Assembly: GCA_030430025.1 (NCBI GenBank)
Contig: JAUIGR010000009.1
Span: 18,118 to 82,117 of the forward strand
Reading direction: 5' to 3'
Length of the DNA: 64,000 nt
From: Gammaproteobacteria bacterium
GTDB taxonomy: Bacteria; Pseudomonadota; Gammaproteobacteria; Xanthomonadales; Marinicellaceae
Shown: one piece after another, positions 35,148 to 45,200 of the stretch
Layout of the letters: every line of letters starts with the position of its first letter
How positions within the stretch are numbered: the first letter of the stretch is position 1
Notes under the pieces: generated by a model
What the model was told of the DNA's origin: nothing
Databases searched by the model: none
What the model saw: only the letters and a program-made list of their open reading frames with translations
Made by a program: the position numbers and the translations under genes

Positions 35148-37676
35148 TTATTGGCATGATGGGTTATCAGTTAATTGGATGATTTGGTTGGTTAGATAAG
35201 CATTGGTTACGGTCATGATCGGACAGCTTAGTAATTCGTTGATTTTAATTTGATAATGTCCTGGTTTGAGTTGATCAATGCGGAACTGACCAAACCGATT
35301 GGTGCTGCCATCGGTTATTTTCGTACCTTCAAGGTTTTGTACTTCGAAATAGGTATCTGCAATGATCCTTGAATTTTGGTCAGTAATGGTGCCGTTAGCG
35401 CCGTAATATAATTGTGTTTCAAAGACAACGGAAGTGTTAGAACCAGCCGCTACTTCTACCCAAAAGGTATCTCTGACTGGTTCCATTTCAAGAGGTAAAC
35501 TACTCCAGTCGAGTTTGACTTCGTAGATGCCTGGATCGATATAAGGAATGGTGAATCGATTCAATTCGCCGACTTGGGTTCTGACCTGTCCATTGATCAA
35601 TATTTTGATGTCATTGAACTCATAGTCAGTTCCTTCCGGTGATTTTATTTTTCCTGAAATTGAACCAGTGTTGTCTAAGGCTTGGTAATAGCCACCACGA
35701 TAATAACCACCTTTACCTAGATTAAAATTAGCTATCATATTAATGCCAAGAATGGTATCTAGTTCATCATCAATTCGAGCAGTTATCGGATCCCGAAGCA
35801 ATTGTGCACGGACCCTTAAGCCAGGAATGAATTCGTAATCGACAGAGGCCAGATAACCCATGTGATGTTCACCAGCCAGCAGGCCAATTGACCAACCCAA
35901 TGACTGCAATCCAACACTGTTGTGAGTGAACATGGCTGATAATCTTTGTTGATCCTGATCAAAAGATTTACGATCTAGCCAGAGTACATCGAAACTATTT
36001 CTGGAGTTGACAGCATATCTCCAATGGATCGAGGTACTGCTGCTTTCGTTGGCGATGGCTGAGATGCGTTGTTTACGAGAAATTTGCCAATAAGCTCGGT
36101 AAGAGTAGTCACCATTAAAATCAGGTCTGGCACTGAAAGCTAAGTTTTGAGTTGGTCTCCAAGAGACAGCGGGTAAGACAAAGTCAACATCTTGTTCAGC
36201 AAATTGATATTGACGAGCCAATACTGAGAAATCGAAATAAGTGTTAAACTGCCAACCGACTTCGGCTGAATAGTCATTGAATGATGTTAAATCAGTGTCC
36301 ATCCAATTATCTGGCCTGTATTGTGCTGAGGTACGATAAAACCAGTATTTACCTCGGTTACTTGACTGAATGCGCCAGGCATTGTCATTTTCATCTGCAG
36401 CCAAGTCAATCTCCCAAAAACCCAGTTTACCTAAGTACGTTTGGGAGCCAATCAAAGCTACATTGTGATTATCGATGGACTGTAAAATGCTTTCTATTAC
36501 AAAATTACTATTGACTGCATATTGCGCTCGGGTATAAAAGAAGTTTTCTAATTCATTATTAGCTTGTTCAATTATATTACCATTGAGTCCAGCGCCTGCT
36601 TGAAGTAATAGGGTTTTTTCAGGTAAATTTTGATTGGTGTTATAGCGACTGAAATCTATGATTTTTTCAGGAATACCTGAAGTATTTGGAGCAAATACCC
36701 AGGCTTCAATTTTGACGTAGCTGCCAGTGGGTATTTTGATGTCACGAAAAATGAAAGTGTTATCTAACAATGCAATAGTCTCTGCTACTGGTACATCCTC
36801 GACTCTGAGTTCAACGACACCACCACCAATGCCTTCTCCCTTAAAGGTTCTGATGGGGCTTCTTGGATCACTGATGAGCTGATTATTACTGACGTTTCTT
36901 AAGAATAAGTCAATGCCTTGGTTACTCCAAGCGATTTGTGCTCCAGTAAAATCTGTGCCCCCTAATAATGGGTTCAACGATATGATTTGGTTGCCAAGCA
37001 GTAAACGATGTTTAGTTCTTGTTTGGACCCAAACATAATCTTCGAAATAAGGGTCATTATCAATATAATTAGAGGCTCTGAATTGCCAAGCCCCACCCAA
37101 TAATCGTCCACCCATTTCAGTTTCTGCGGTGGTACTTTGATTATTGTCATCTTCACGATAATAGTATTCATTCCTGATATATGCGATTGAATTATTGGCT
37201 GATTTGATGTCAGGAGTTTTTACCTTACCACTGGGTTTGATAGTGGCTTGTTCAATATTAGTAATCATATCCCACCATTTTGCTCGTGCTATGATGGCAA
37301 AGGTTTTTTTGTCGAGTGATAAATACATAGCCAGTTTATCTGATAAATGGGTCAGTGAGACCATCATTTGGCCATTGATTATATAGGTGTCTAATTCAGC
37401 AATATGGGCTGTGCCGATCGCGGTTTCAATATGAATTTGTTGATTGGTGAATTGGTGTTTCAGCTTTAAAGCTGATAAGAAATCGATTAAATGGATATAT
37501 ATTTGGTCATTGTCTTCGATGACTAAAATTTGTGCGTCTTTTTCGGTCCCATTGATAACAATGGGTGTGATGAGTGGTGGTGATTGTGTTTCAATTTGAC
37601 GTGACGCAGCTGTATTTGAATGGCAATAGCTGATATGGAATATTAATAAAACCCAAAATGCTATTTTGATCGGCAT
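35148..37676 (-). CDS. Divergent outer-membrane usher-like protein
   Basis: 842 residues, signal peptide 1-22. Residues ~35-135 form a small beta domain (IVINGTEKDAQILVIEDNDQ), perhaps the chaperone-binding N-domain. From ~170 on, alternating aromatic/polar strands look like a large beta-barrel. At ~285-335 is a plug-like beta domain (VELRVEDVPVAETIALLDNT, then FRDIKIPTGSYVKIEAWV), placed as in FimD/PapC ushers. C-terminal ~665-842 holds two Ig/carboxypeptidase-regulatory-like modules (GSISGKI ... INGQVRTQ; GANGTITDQNSRI). Two C-terminal Cys could pair. It is the last gene after a chaperone and subunit-like genes. Sequence resemblance to ushers is faint; the role is inferred from architecture and context. 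Confidence 0.68.
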   Translation of the reverse strand: MPIKIAFWVLLIFHISYCHSNTAASRQIETQSPPLITPIVINGTEKDAQILVIEDNDQIYIHLIDFLSALKLKHQFTNQQIHIETAIGTAHIAELDTYIINGQMMVSLTHLSDKLAMYLSLDKKTFAIIARAKWWDMITNIEQATIKPSGKVKTPDIKSANNSIAYIRNEYYYREDDNNQSTTAETEMGGRLLGGAWQFRASNYIDNDPYFEDYVWVQTRTKHRLLLGNQIISLNPLLGGTDFTGAQIAWSNQGIDLFLRNVSNNQLISDPRSPIRTFKGEGIGGGVVELRVEDVPVAETIALLDNTFIFRDIKIPTGSYVKIEAWVFAPNTSGIPEKIIDFSRYNTNQNLPEKTLLLQAGAGLNGNIIEQANNELENFFYTRAQYAVNSNFVIESILQSIDNHNVALIGSQTYLGKLGFWEIDLAADENDNAWRIQSSNRGKYWFYRTSAQYRPDNWMDTDLTSFNDYSAEVGWQFNTYFDFSVLARQYQFAEQDVDFVLPAVSWRPTQNLAFSARPDFNGDYSYRAYWQISRKQRISAIANESSSTSIHWRYAVNSRNSFDVLWLDRKSFDQDQQRLSAMFTHNSVGLQSLGWSIGLLAGEHHMGYLASVDYEFIPGLRVRAQLLRDPITARIDDELDTILGINMIANFNLGKGGYYRGGYYQALDNTGSISGKIKSPEGTDYEFNDIKILINGQVRTQVGELNRFTIPYIDPGIYEVKLDWSSLPLEMEPVRDTFWVEVAAGSNTSVVFETQLYYGANGTITDQNSRIIADTYFEVQNLEGTKITDGSTNRFGQFRIDQLKPGHYQIKINELLSCPIMTVTNAYLTNQIIQLTDNPSCQ

Positions 37677-37713
37677 TCAGTTTCGCTCCTGACATCATCT
37701 ATTGGTAACTGTT

Positions 37714-37735
37714 TTGAGCTGATATTCAAGCTCAA
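37714..37735 (-). promoter_or_regulatory. Hairpin between chaperone-like and usher-like genes
   Basis: TTGAGCT/AGCTCAA, 7 perfect base pairs with an 8-base loop, lies in the 89-nt spacer before the usher gene. No T-run, so more likely a processing or attenuation element than a terminator. Confidence 0.4.
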
Positions 37736-37765
37736 TAATAGTACGTTTAAATCTAATATTCATGA

Positions 37766-38626
37766 TCAGTTGACGTTAATAGGTAAAATGGTATCTACTG
37801 TTTCATCACCTAATCGGCCAATGAATTGTAGGGTTAAGGGCTGATCATGCGGTATATTCAGCTCATAATCAGAAATATCCACATTGATCATTCGAGTATA
37901 GCCAGGCAGCACCGGCATGCTGGGCATTTCGCCTTTGGCTAATAAACCATTAATTTGTGGAGATTCTTGCTCTAGTATATTTTCAAGATTAATCAATGTA
38001 GAGTTCGGTTCACCTAACCACAATAGCCAATGACCTTTATAGCGTATAAAGGAGTTGCCTGTATTCATTGTTTCTAAGCGTATATGTTGATTTTCTATTT
38101 TTGCACTCAGAGTTTTTCCTGTTTTAATTTTTTCACCAATATGGACATAAATGGCAGATCCTATTTTGAACTTGAAATTGATCGTTCCCTCTTTAGGTTT
38201 TTCCTTCAATTGTTGATTAAAATAGAGCATTAGACGGTGTTCTCCTTCTGGTATTTGGTTGGGCGGTCTTAATGCCAGTCTAATAGTCTGTGTGGAATTG
38301 GGTTCCAGAGTGAAATTAAGAGGGTTAACAATAACCCAGTTAGTCAGTGAGTCAGCAGTTAATGGTATGGGTTGTACTTGATTCATTTCATCCAGGGTCC
38401 AACTCTCTACATTGGTAGAGACATGAACAGCATGCTCTTTTTTGTTAATGATACGAAAGCTATGTGTTTTATTGATTTCTGTACTGTCAATTTCTAAAAC
38501 ACTGGGAGTTACCGCTATTTGTGCTTTGGAATCTATTGTCCAAGTGATTATTGATAAAAGTAGTAGATAATGTAATTTATTCAATATTGTTTCATTAATG
38601 AGCGATGCTTTAACTGTTAATTTCAT
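37766..38626 (-). CDS. PapD-like periplasmic chaperone
   Basis: 286 residues, N-terminal hydrophobic export signal to ~36. Two Ig-like domains: the first opens IAVTPSVLEID, with HSFRIINKKEHAVHVSTNVE and then WVIVNPLNFTLEPNSTQTIRLALR. This matches the F1-G1 donor-strand region of pilus chaperones, followed by IPEGEHRLMLYF. The second domain begins around 170. In canonical PapD an Arg/Lys pair anchors the subunit C-terminus; I cannot identify the exact pair here. 25 nt after the 181-residue gene and 89 nt before the usher-like gene. Confidence 0.75.
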   Translation of the reverse strand: MKLTVKASLINETILNKLHYLLLLSIITWTIDSKAQIAVTPSVLEIDSTEINKTHSFRIINKKEHAVHVSTNVESWTLDEMNQVQPIPLTADSLTNWVIVNPLNFTLEPNSTQTIRLALRPPNQIPEGEHRLMLYFNQQLKEKPKEGTINFKFKIGSAIYVHIGEKIKTGKTLSAKIENQHIRLETMNTGNSFIRYKGHWLLWLGEPNSTLINLENILEQESPQINGLLAKGEMPSMPVLPGYTRMINVDISDYELNIPHDQPLTLQFIGRLGDETVDTILPINVN

Positions 38627-38651
38627 TTCTACTCCCTGGGTTATGGGTTAA

Positions 38652-39197
38652 TTAAAACGGTTTCAGTTCAATGTTGATTTGGCTTGAAAAATTGACTGCT
38701 TTGAGTGAGTCTGAATTTATATGTAAAATAATTCCGCCTTCAATAATTTCAGAACCATCTTTTTGCTGTTGTCTCCTTTGTATCCAAGGTTTAATGGACA
38801 TTGAAGCCAGCATAGATGTTGGATCGTTGTCATACCAGTTGGTCGTCACTGGTATATCAACATGTGACCAATTTTTAGGTAAGATCACTCGCCATAAATT
38901 GGGTATGGTTTTTATAATAACTTTGTTTCGATTAGGAGCAATCGGTGGAAGATCCACAAATAACCCACCTGATTGATAGTAAGCATTCCCAGAGGCTATG
39001 CCCATTGGAATTTCAGTAATTTTAATGGCCTTATTAGGCGTTAAATCGATATGGTTGTTGGGGTGGCCCAATAAAATGAGTTGTGGTTGGTTCTTTTGAT
39101 GTGTCGAAGTTAATTCTTCAATTAGGTTATGTTTAAATTCATTGCTGACACTTACGCCTAACTGGGCTAACATGATTATTGTTGGTGCGAGTCTCAT
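38652..39197 (-). CDS. Exported protein of unknown family in chaperone-usher-like locus (possible minor subunit)
   Basis: 181 residues; I do not recognise it. Signal peptide ~1-18 (MRLAPTIIMLAQLGVSVSN). The mature part is beta-rich, ending in alternating hydrophobic residues (SSQINIELKPF), the kind of strand donated or accepted in subunit polymerisation. No Cys in the mature protein. It stands between the putative major subunit and the chaperone, so a minor subunit, tip or adaptor is plausible; this is position-based inference only. Confidence 0.6.
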   Translation of the reverse strand: MRLAPTIIMLAQLGVSVSNEFKHNLIEELTSTHQKNQPQLILLGHPNNHIDLTPNKAIKITEIPMGIASGNAYYQSGGLFVDLPPIAPNRNKVIIKTIPNLWRVILPKNWSHVDIPVTTNWYDNDPTSMLASMSIKPWIQRRQQQKDGSEIIEGGIILHINSDSLKAVNFSSQINIELKPF

Positions 39198-39224
39198 GGG
39201 TGAATATCATGTGTATTTGATTAA

Positions 39225-39255
39225 TTGTTATGGGTATTGAGAATACCCATAACAA
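39225..39255 (-). promoter_or_regulatory. Perfect 14-bp stem-loop just after the putative major subunit gene
   Basis: TTGTTATGGGTATT pairs perfectly with AATACCCATAACAA across a 3-base loop (GAG). It starts 17 nt after the stop at 39272 and 28 nt before the next ATG. Because no T-run follows on the minus strand, it looks like a 3' stabiliser or partial attenuator that lets the first cistron accumulate above the downstream ones. Confidence 0.75.
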
Positions 39256-39271
39256 AATACTGGTTAATATA

Positions 39272-39862
39272 TCAAATAGACGTTATTGATACTGTTATTT
39301 CTTGACCAGCTACAGTATGAGTACCAGAAAGACTGAGTCCACTTAAGTCCAGAACTGCTGTATACCCACCCAAATCCCCAGATAGACTTGGACCCGAAAA
39401 TGAGGCAGGTGCAGGTGAAACAGAGGTGATACTGATAGTAGAACCACCGTTAGCTAGAGGCACAGATTGGTTTAGTGCAGCATTCATAACTACGGTTCCC
39501 GCACCAGTAGGATCTTGGACGCCGTCAACTTCCCAGGCGTTGCTGATATTGAGTGTTACAGCACTTAAATCAGGTGGTACAATAGCAGTGTAAGAAACAT
39601 CTAAATCCCCTGCGTTATATGTAGCTGTGACAAAACCTGCATTACCATAATCACACTCAAATCCGACGGCTGCTGCTACACATGATGTGCCGCCGTCGAG
39701 TAATGCTGCCATGGCTGTTGCATCTATAGTGATACCTAATGTCGAGTAGTAACGCAGATAAGTTACACTTTCAACAGCTATATCAGCATCGACTAATCCT
39801 GCATTAGAGACACCTGGAACTAACATCGTTAATGCCAGACCGACTTTTTTATAAGTTTTCAT
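39272..39862 (-). CDS. Putative major surface subunit (pilin-like) of the chaperone-usher-like locus
   Basis: 196 residues from ATG 39862 (MKTYKKVGLALTMLVPGVSNA signal peptide); the frame continues to 39907 but the internal Met has SD GGGGA 8 nt upstream. The mature protein is small, Ala/Gly/Ser/Thr/Val-rich and nearly all beta, with one Cys pair (SCVAAAVGFEC) in the N-terminal half and a C-terminus of alternating hydrophobics (EITVSITSI), as in structural subunits. No named pilin family recognised. First gene of the set, with its own promoter region and two perfect stem-loops at its mRNA ends, in keeping with high expression. Confidence 0.65.
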   Translation of the reverse strand: MKTYKKVGLALTMLVPGVSNAGLVDADIAVESVTYLRYYSTLGITIDATAMAALLDGGTSCVAAAVGFECDYGNAGFVTATYNAGDLDVSYTAIVPPDLSAVTLNISNAWEVDGVQDPTGAGTVVMNAALNQSVPLANGGSTISITSVSPAPASFSGPSLSGDLGGYTAVLDLSGLSLSGTHTVAGQEITVSITSI

Positions 39863-39878
39863 AACTAATTTCCCCATA

Positions 39879-39914
39879 ATCTGAAATGATTGTTTGAAGT
39901 CAATCATTTCAGAT
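39879..39914 (-). promoter_or_regulatory. Perfect 14-bp stem-loop in the 5' leader of the putative major subunit
   Basis: ATCTGAAATGATTG pairs perfectly with CAATCATTTCAGAT over an 8-base loop. In the mRNA it ends only a few bases before the SD (GGGGA) and 16 nt before ATG 39862. A 5' stem next to the ribosome site is a known way to protect abundant envelope mRNAs, as in ompA. Confidence 0.75.
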
Positions 39915-39993
39915 ACACCCTTAAAATTTAAACTGAATGAAAGACCCCTGATGAAAACAAGTACTCACACATATGAGACCATCTTCACTATTT

Positions 39994-40022
39994 AAAATAG
40001 CACATTATTTTTTAATTGTGAA
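39994..40022 (-). promoter_or_regulatory. Candidate sigma-70 promoter of the subunit operon
   Basis: On the minus strand TTCACA, 17 bases, TATTTT; transcription would start near 39987, giving a leader of about 125 nt that contains the 39879-39914 hairpin. Moderate match only. Confidence 0.35.
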
Positions 40023-40115
40023 TTGTTTTTTGGATATTTGCACAATGTTCAATTGTTGATTGGCGCATACAGCAAACTTACTATTATGAGTGACGTTTTT
40101 TGTCGGTCAGTGGTA

Positions 40116-40904
40116 TTAACCGACCTCTGTCATTGCCATGATGTTATAGCCGGCATCAACATAAGTGATCTCGCCAGTGATACCCGAAGCCCAATCTGAA
40201 CATAAGAACGTAGCTGCTTTGGCAACATCGATTTGTGTAACACTGCGTTTGAGTGGGGTAGCCTTTTCAACATGATCAAGCATAGATTTAAAATTACCTA
40301 TACCAGAAGCTGCGAGTGTTTTAATTGGACCTGCTGATATGCCGTTAACACGGATGCCTTGTGGACCCAGTGCATGAGCCATATAACGGACATTGGCTTC
40401 AAGAGCTGCTTTGGCCACACCCATCACGTTGTAATTATTCATTGCCCTTATGGCCCCAAGATAGGTTAATGTAAGTAAAGCAGCCCCATCACGTCCGGTC
40501 ATCATTTCTCGGCCAGCATTACCCAAAGCTGCAAAGCTGTATGAGCTGATGTCCATAGCGGTTTGGTATCCTGACCGCGTTAAGTTATCTAGATAATTGC
40601 CTTGCAATAATTCTCGGGGAGCAAATCCCACGGAGTGGACAATGATATCTAAGCCATCCCATTCTTTAGCTAATTCTGTGAAGACATCATTGATTTGTTG
40701 ATCTGATGATACGTTACAAGGCAAGACAATTTCAGAACGGGTTTCTTCTGCGATTTTATCGACTCTTTTTTTGAGTTTGTCATCGAGGTAAGTAAAGGCC
40801 AGCTCTGCGCCTTGTTGATGCATGAATTCAGCGATGCTCCAGGCGATAGATCGGTTGGAAGCAACACCAACAATCAAGGCTTTTTTACCTGTTAATATTC
40901 CCAT
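40116..40904 (-). CDS. fabI: Enoyl-ACP reductase (NADH)
   Basis: Last reduction step of each fatty-acid elongation cycle; target of triclosan-type inhibitors. 262 residues of the SDR fold: NAD motif [16 protein letters not shown] (G-x5-S-x-A), catalytic Tyr-x6-Lys in [13 protein letters not shown], and the substrate loop [11 protein letters not shown]. Starts at 40904, two bases before the stop of the YceI gene. Regulation not visible. Confidence 0.97.
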   Translation of the reverse strand: MGILTGKKALIVGVASNRSIAWSIAEFMHQQGAELAFTYLDDKLKKRVDKIAEETRSEIVLPCNVSSDQQINDVFTELAKEWDGLDIIVHSVGFAPRELLQGNYLDNLTRSGYQTAMDISSYSFAALGNAGREMMTGRDGAALLTLTYLGAIRAMNNYNVMGVAKAALEANVRYMAHALGPQGIRVNGISAGPIKTLAASGIGNFKSMLDHVEKATPLKRSVTQIDVAKAATFLCSDWASGITGEITYVDAGYNIMAMTEVG

Positions 40905-40906
40905 GA

Positions 40907-41512
40907 CTATGATCCTGTGTTGTTTTTTAAGTGATCGATTTTATGAAATACCAATTTGAAGTCAACAGGCACTTCATAGCTGATAGCCTGTAAACCCGCT
41001 AGTTTGAGTAATTGATTGACTCCGTTATCTAACTGGAAATCTTTAGCATTTATAACCACAGGTTGATAACTTGTGATAATCAGTTTTTGATCAGCTGCTT
41101 GAACCATAACAGGCGTGGTGTAAGATTTTTGGTGGCCGTGTAAGGAGAGCTTAAATGATATATTTATCACTTCATTTAACGTGATTTGCTTGGGAGAGAT
41201 TGCTGTCACTTCTGCAAATGGATAAATATTGGTTTCAAACAAATATTCTTTAACTCGCTCATTACGAAGAGGAATTTCGGTTTCGACAGAATTGAGGTCA
41301 AGTTGGAGCTGGACTTCAAAATCAGTATTGATTTGACCATTGGTGAATGTTAATCGGTTGACCTCAGATATCGATTTGTTTTTAGTACTGACAAAACTGA
41401 GTTCGCTGGTTTCAGTATCTAACAACCAATTAGCGATAGGCGCTTTGTCTTGAATTTTGGCTTGCTGACAAGCGGTTAAAAATAACAGACTGATAATTAA
41501 TAATTTCTTCAT
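40907..41512 (-). CDS. YceI-like lipoprotein
   Basis: 201 residues. Lipobox LTAC at ~11-15 ([15 protein letters not shown]), so probably a lipoprotein. The body is a YceI lipocalin-like fold: [39 protein letters not shown], and [12 protein letters not shown]. YceI proteins bind isoprenoid or amphiphilic ligands in the periplasm; the ligand is unknown. Lies between csiV and fabI on the same strand. Confidence 0.85.
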   Translation of the reverse strand: MKKLLIISLLFLTACQQAKIQDKAPIANWLLDTETSELSFVSTKNKSISEVNRLTFTNGQINTDFEVQLQLDLNSVETEIPLRNERVKEYLFETNIYPFAEVTAISPKQITLNEVINISFKLSLHGHQKSYTTPVMVQAADQKLIITSYQPVVINAKDFQLDNGVNQLLKLAGLQAISYEVPVDFKLVFHKIDHLKNNTGS

Positions 41513-41528
41513 GTTTAGTCCTTGTGGT

Positions 41529-42272
41529 CTAGTTTTTCATTGTTGAAACTTTCATCAAAACACCAAATTGTTGATGATCAAAATATTGCCATTGGCCTAT
41601 ATTAATTTGACTACTTTGATTGATATTGTACAAAATCAATTGATCATCTTGACCCATTCGATATAAGTCCACATTGATGTGACCATGATAAAATTTTTGC
41701 ATGGAAAAGGCGATTTTTCCTCTGAAAGTGTAGTCAGATTTAGATATTTTTGTCGTTGTGTCATCAGTGAAATCAGTAGTCATGTGCTCAAGAGTTGCTT
41801 CATCTTCTGGGGTATACATATCTTCGGGCCAATTTGAAATCTTCACATAGCCTGGATTGCGATAGGGAGTTGCTGGTTGGCGCCATTTTTGGTAAAACAG
41901 GGCTCGTAATTGAGGGTGGTTGTCGATTTTATTGTATACAGGATTGTTTGTTGGTAGATCGTCGAAGGCAAACCAAGCCAAGGCTTCAGTATGAGCATTT
42001 TTTTCATTCAATGGCACTTGCCATTCAGTGCTTTCTTCAATAGTGTTAGCTGATTTGAATAGCGGCATATCTGAATTTGCAGCTTCCATGACATTGAGTT
42101 CTTTGAGGTTAAGTTCCACTTGGTTACTGACTTCAAAGCTATTTGGTTGGGGTAGTTCCCGAGCAAAAACGATCACTTCAATGTCATACAGCGTGTTACC
42201 CGAAGACAGCGATACGTAATTAGCTGCATATGTGTGCGTCGATAACAATAAAAGGGTAATGATAATTTTCAT
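41529..42272 (-). CDS. csiV: CsiV-family periplasmic protein
   Basis: 247 residues with signal peptide (MKIIITLLLLSTHTYA). Family pattern: YDIEVIVFARE, LAWFAFDDLP, LRALFYQKWRQP, VDLYR and a closing segment QQFGVLMKVS. CsiV is known in Vibrio cholerae as the partner that activates the lipoprotein-peptidoglycan synthetase LpoA-like/LtgG muramyl pathway; it is encoded next to mfd there too. Starts 4 nt inside the end of mfd. The exact role here is not shown. Confidence 0.85.
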   Translation of the reverse strand: MKIIITLLLLSTHTYAANYVSLSSGNTLYDIEVIVFARELPQPNSFEVSNQVELNLKELNVMEAANSDMPLFKSANTIEESTEWQVPLNEKNAHTEALAWFAFDDLPTNNPVYNKIDNHPQLRALFYQKWRQPATPYRNPGYVKISNWPEDMYTPEDEATLEHMTTDFTDDTTTKISKSDYTFRGKIAFSMQKFYHGHINVDLYRMGQDDQLILYNINQSSQINIGQWQYFDHQQFGVLMKVSTMKN

Positions 42273-45200
42273 GACAGGAGTATATCAAATAAATGGTGGA
42301 TGGCGTCAATTCGCTGTGCCGCTAAATCAAATTCACCGAGTAAGCGCAGTCCATCTCCGGGTAAAGGTCGATACTGGTCGGGTTTAGATTGAACCAATTT
42401 AATCAGTGTGCTAAAGAATTCAGGCGTCATGTTTTGGAATTTTAAGTCTGCTTGCTCTTCATTCATCACCAATGATCTTAACTTCAAGTTTTTAGCTTTG
42501 ATTTTGATAGCCAAAACATGGAATAGGTTTTGTGCTGCCTCAGGTAAAATACCAAAACGGTCTGTTAATTCGACTTTGATTTCGTCTAAAGCTTCTCGAG
42601 ACTTGGCATTGTTCATTCGTTTATAAATAGTTAAACGAGTGTAGACATCAAAAATATAAGATTCGGGTAATAAAGCAGGGATGTTAAGTTCAATATCTAT
42701 GTGGTTAGCATCTTCAGAGAGGATATCAATCTCTTCTCCATTTTTCAAAGCTTCTACTGCACGTTCCAGCATTTCACAATAGAGGCTAAAACCAACGCTT
42801 TGAATCTGACCACTTTGCTCTTCTCCCAGCAATTCGCCAGAACCTCGTATCTCCATGTCATGCGTTGCGAGTGTGAAGCCGGAACCTAAATCTTCAAGAG
42901 ACTCAATGGCTTCCAGTCTTTTCTTTGCATCCTTGGTAATGGCCTTCCATCCTGGGATCAGCATGAAAGCAAATGCTTTGTGATGTGAGCGGCCGACGCG
43001 ACCACGTAACTGATGTAACTGAGCCAATCCCAATTTATCAGCTCGATTGATGATAATGGTATTAGCTGATGGGATGTCAATACCGGATTCAATGATGGTG
43101 GTACAAACAAGGATATTGAAGCGTTGCTTATAAAAGTCAATCATCACTTCCTGTAATTCTTTTTCATGCATTTGTCCATGGGCGACGCGGACTCGGGCAG
43201 AAGGGTTGATTTTTTGAATTTGCTCAGCTATTTGCTCAATGGTTTGTACTTCATTGTGAAGAAAATACACTTGTCCTCCACGCTGGATTTCCCGGGTACA
43301 AGCTTCACTAATCAAGCTGTTATCCCATTCCACTACTTGTGTCTTAATTGCCAATCTTGATTTAGGCGGTGTGGCAATGATGGATAAGTCCCTCAGTCCT
43401 GACAGCGCACTATTTAATGTTCTAGGAATGGGGGTGGCTGTGAGTGTCAAGAAGTCAACATCAGCCCTGAATCTTTTTAACTGGTCTTTCTGCTTGACAC
43501 CAAATCGGTGCTCTTCATCAATAATAACCAAACCTAGGTTGTTAAATTTAACCCCGTTTTGAATCAGTTTATGTGTTCCAATGATAACGTCAACACCACC
43601 AGATTGACATTGTTTTAAGATGTTCTTTGTATTTGTTGTATTAACGAAGCGTGACAGCAGTGCCACTTTAATAGGGAAGGGGGCAAAGCGATCAATAAAA
43701 GTGTCATAATGTTGTTGTGCTAACAAGGTGGTTGGTACCAGCATAACGACTTGTTTACTATCATTAGCCGCAAGGAATGCTGCTCTCATGGCAATTTCTG
43801 TTTTTCCAAAACCAACATCTCCACAGATAACCCGATCCATATGAGTTTTAGCCTGCATGTCTTTGATAACAGCATCAATGGCATTTTGTTGATCTTCGGT
43901 TTCATCAAAAGGAAAATTTTGACAGAACTGTTGGTATTCCTCCTGGTCAATTGATAATGGTTGTCCACCTGCCGCTTCTCTTATGGCATATAGAGACAAC
44001 AATTCAGCAGCGACATCTTTGACTTTTTTGGCGGCTTTTTGCTTGGCTTTATCCCAAGCGTCAGAGCCTAGTTTATGCCAAGGTGCGTTTTCCTCTTTGG
44101 CACCAGAATATCGAGTGACCAGATGTAGTGATGAAATGGGAACAAATAATTTATCACCACCCAGATATTCTAATTCTAAGTATTCTGCTTCGCCATCGTA
44201 ATCCATTATTTTTAAACCACGATAACGACCTACACCGTGGTCTATATGGACAATGGGTGCATCAAGGTTCAAATCAGTTAGATTGGCAATCACATCTCCT
44301 GGTGTGGCTTTGTATTTTTTTGCATGGCGTTTACGATTGACACGTTTTCCAAATAGGCAGCTTTCATCGAGAATAGTGATATGTTGTGACTTTAAATTGA
44401 CTCCGATTTCAATAGCTGCTGTGGTGATGCCACGCTCATAATTTGCATTCAAAAATGATTCTATATCTCTGAATTCTTTGAATTTATTCCTCGCATTTTT
44501 GAGTTTTTCAGAAATGAGTTCTCGGCGGCCAAGGGTATCTGCAGCGATCAGAACTCGGCCTTTGAATTGATCACAATAGGCTGCTAAAGAATGATCTGAT
44601 TGTGGATTGAATTGTCTGGGAAGTTGACTGCTAAAGTCACTACCGCCGATATTTTGATTGACAGTGATGTGAGTACGATCATTCAGTAGTGTTTGAACCT
44701 CATCAGCTGTCATATAGATTTGTTTGGGTTCAAGGATTGGTCGTTGGGCATCATGACGCCGGTCTTCATAACGCGCATCAATTTGTTTTTCCCAAGTGGA
44801 CAGTACTGCTTTACTGTCATGACAGTGAACAAAACAAGTTTGATCGGGTAAATAATCGAACAGATGGCTCAGCTTTTGGTGAAAAAAAGGCAAGTATTGT
44901 TCTATACCTGAGAATTTGATTTGTTTGCGTACATCTTGATAAATGCTTGATTTTCGTGTGTCTGTGTCAAACTGCTCTCTGAATCTACTTAAAAATAATT
45001 CACGAGCTGGTTCATCAAAAGGAAATTCGTTGGCAGGCAGTACTTCAACTTGATTAACCGTTTTAACTGTCAATTGTGTTTCGGTGTCAAAAACCCGGAT
45101 ACTCTCCACTTCATCATCAAATAATTCAATTCGGTAGGCTTCCAGCGCACCCATGGGATAAACATCGAGTATACCACCACGAATGACAAATTCGCCGGCT

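Noticed and set aside
40102..40124. GTCGGT/ACCGAC inverted repeat over the end of fabI as a terminator
   Set aside because: On the coding strand it is followed by A's, not T's; likely chance or other function.
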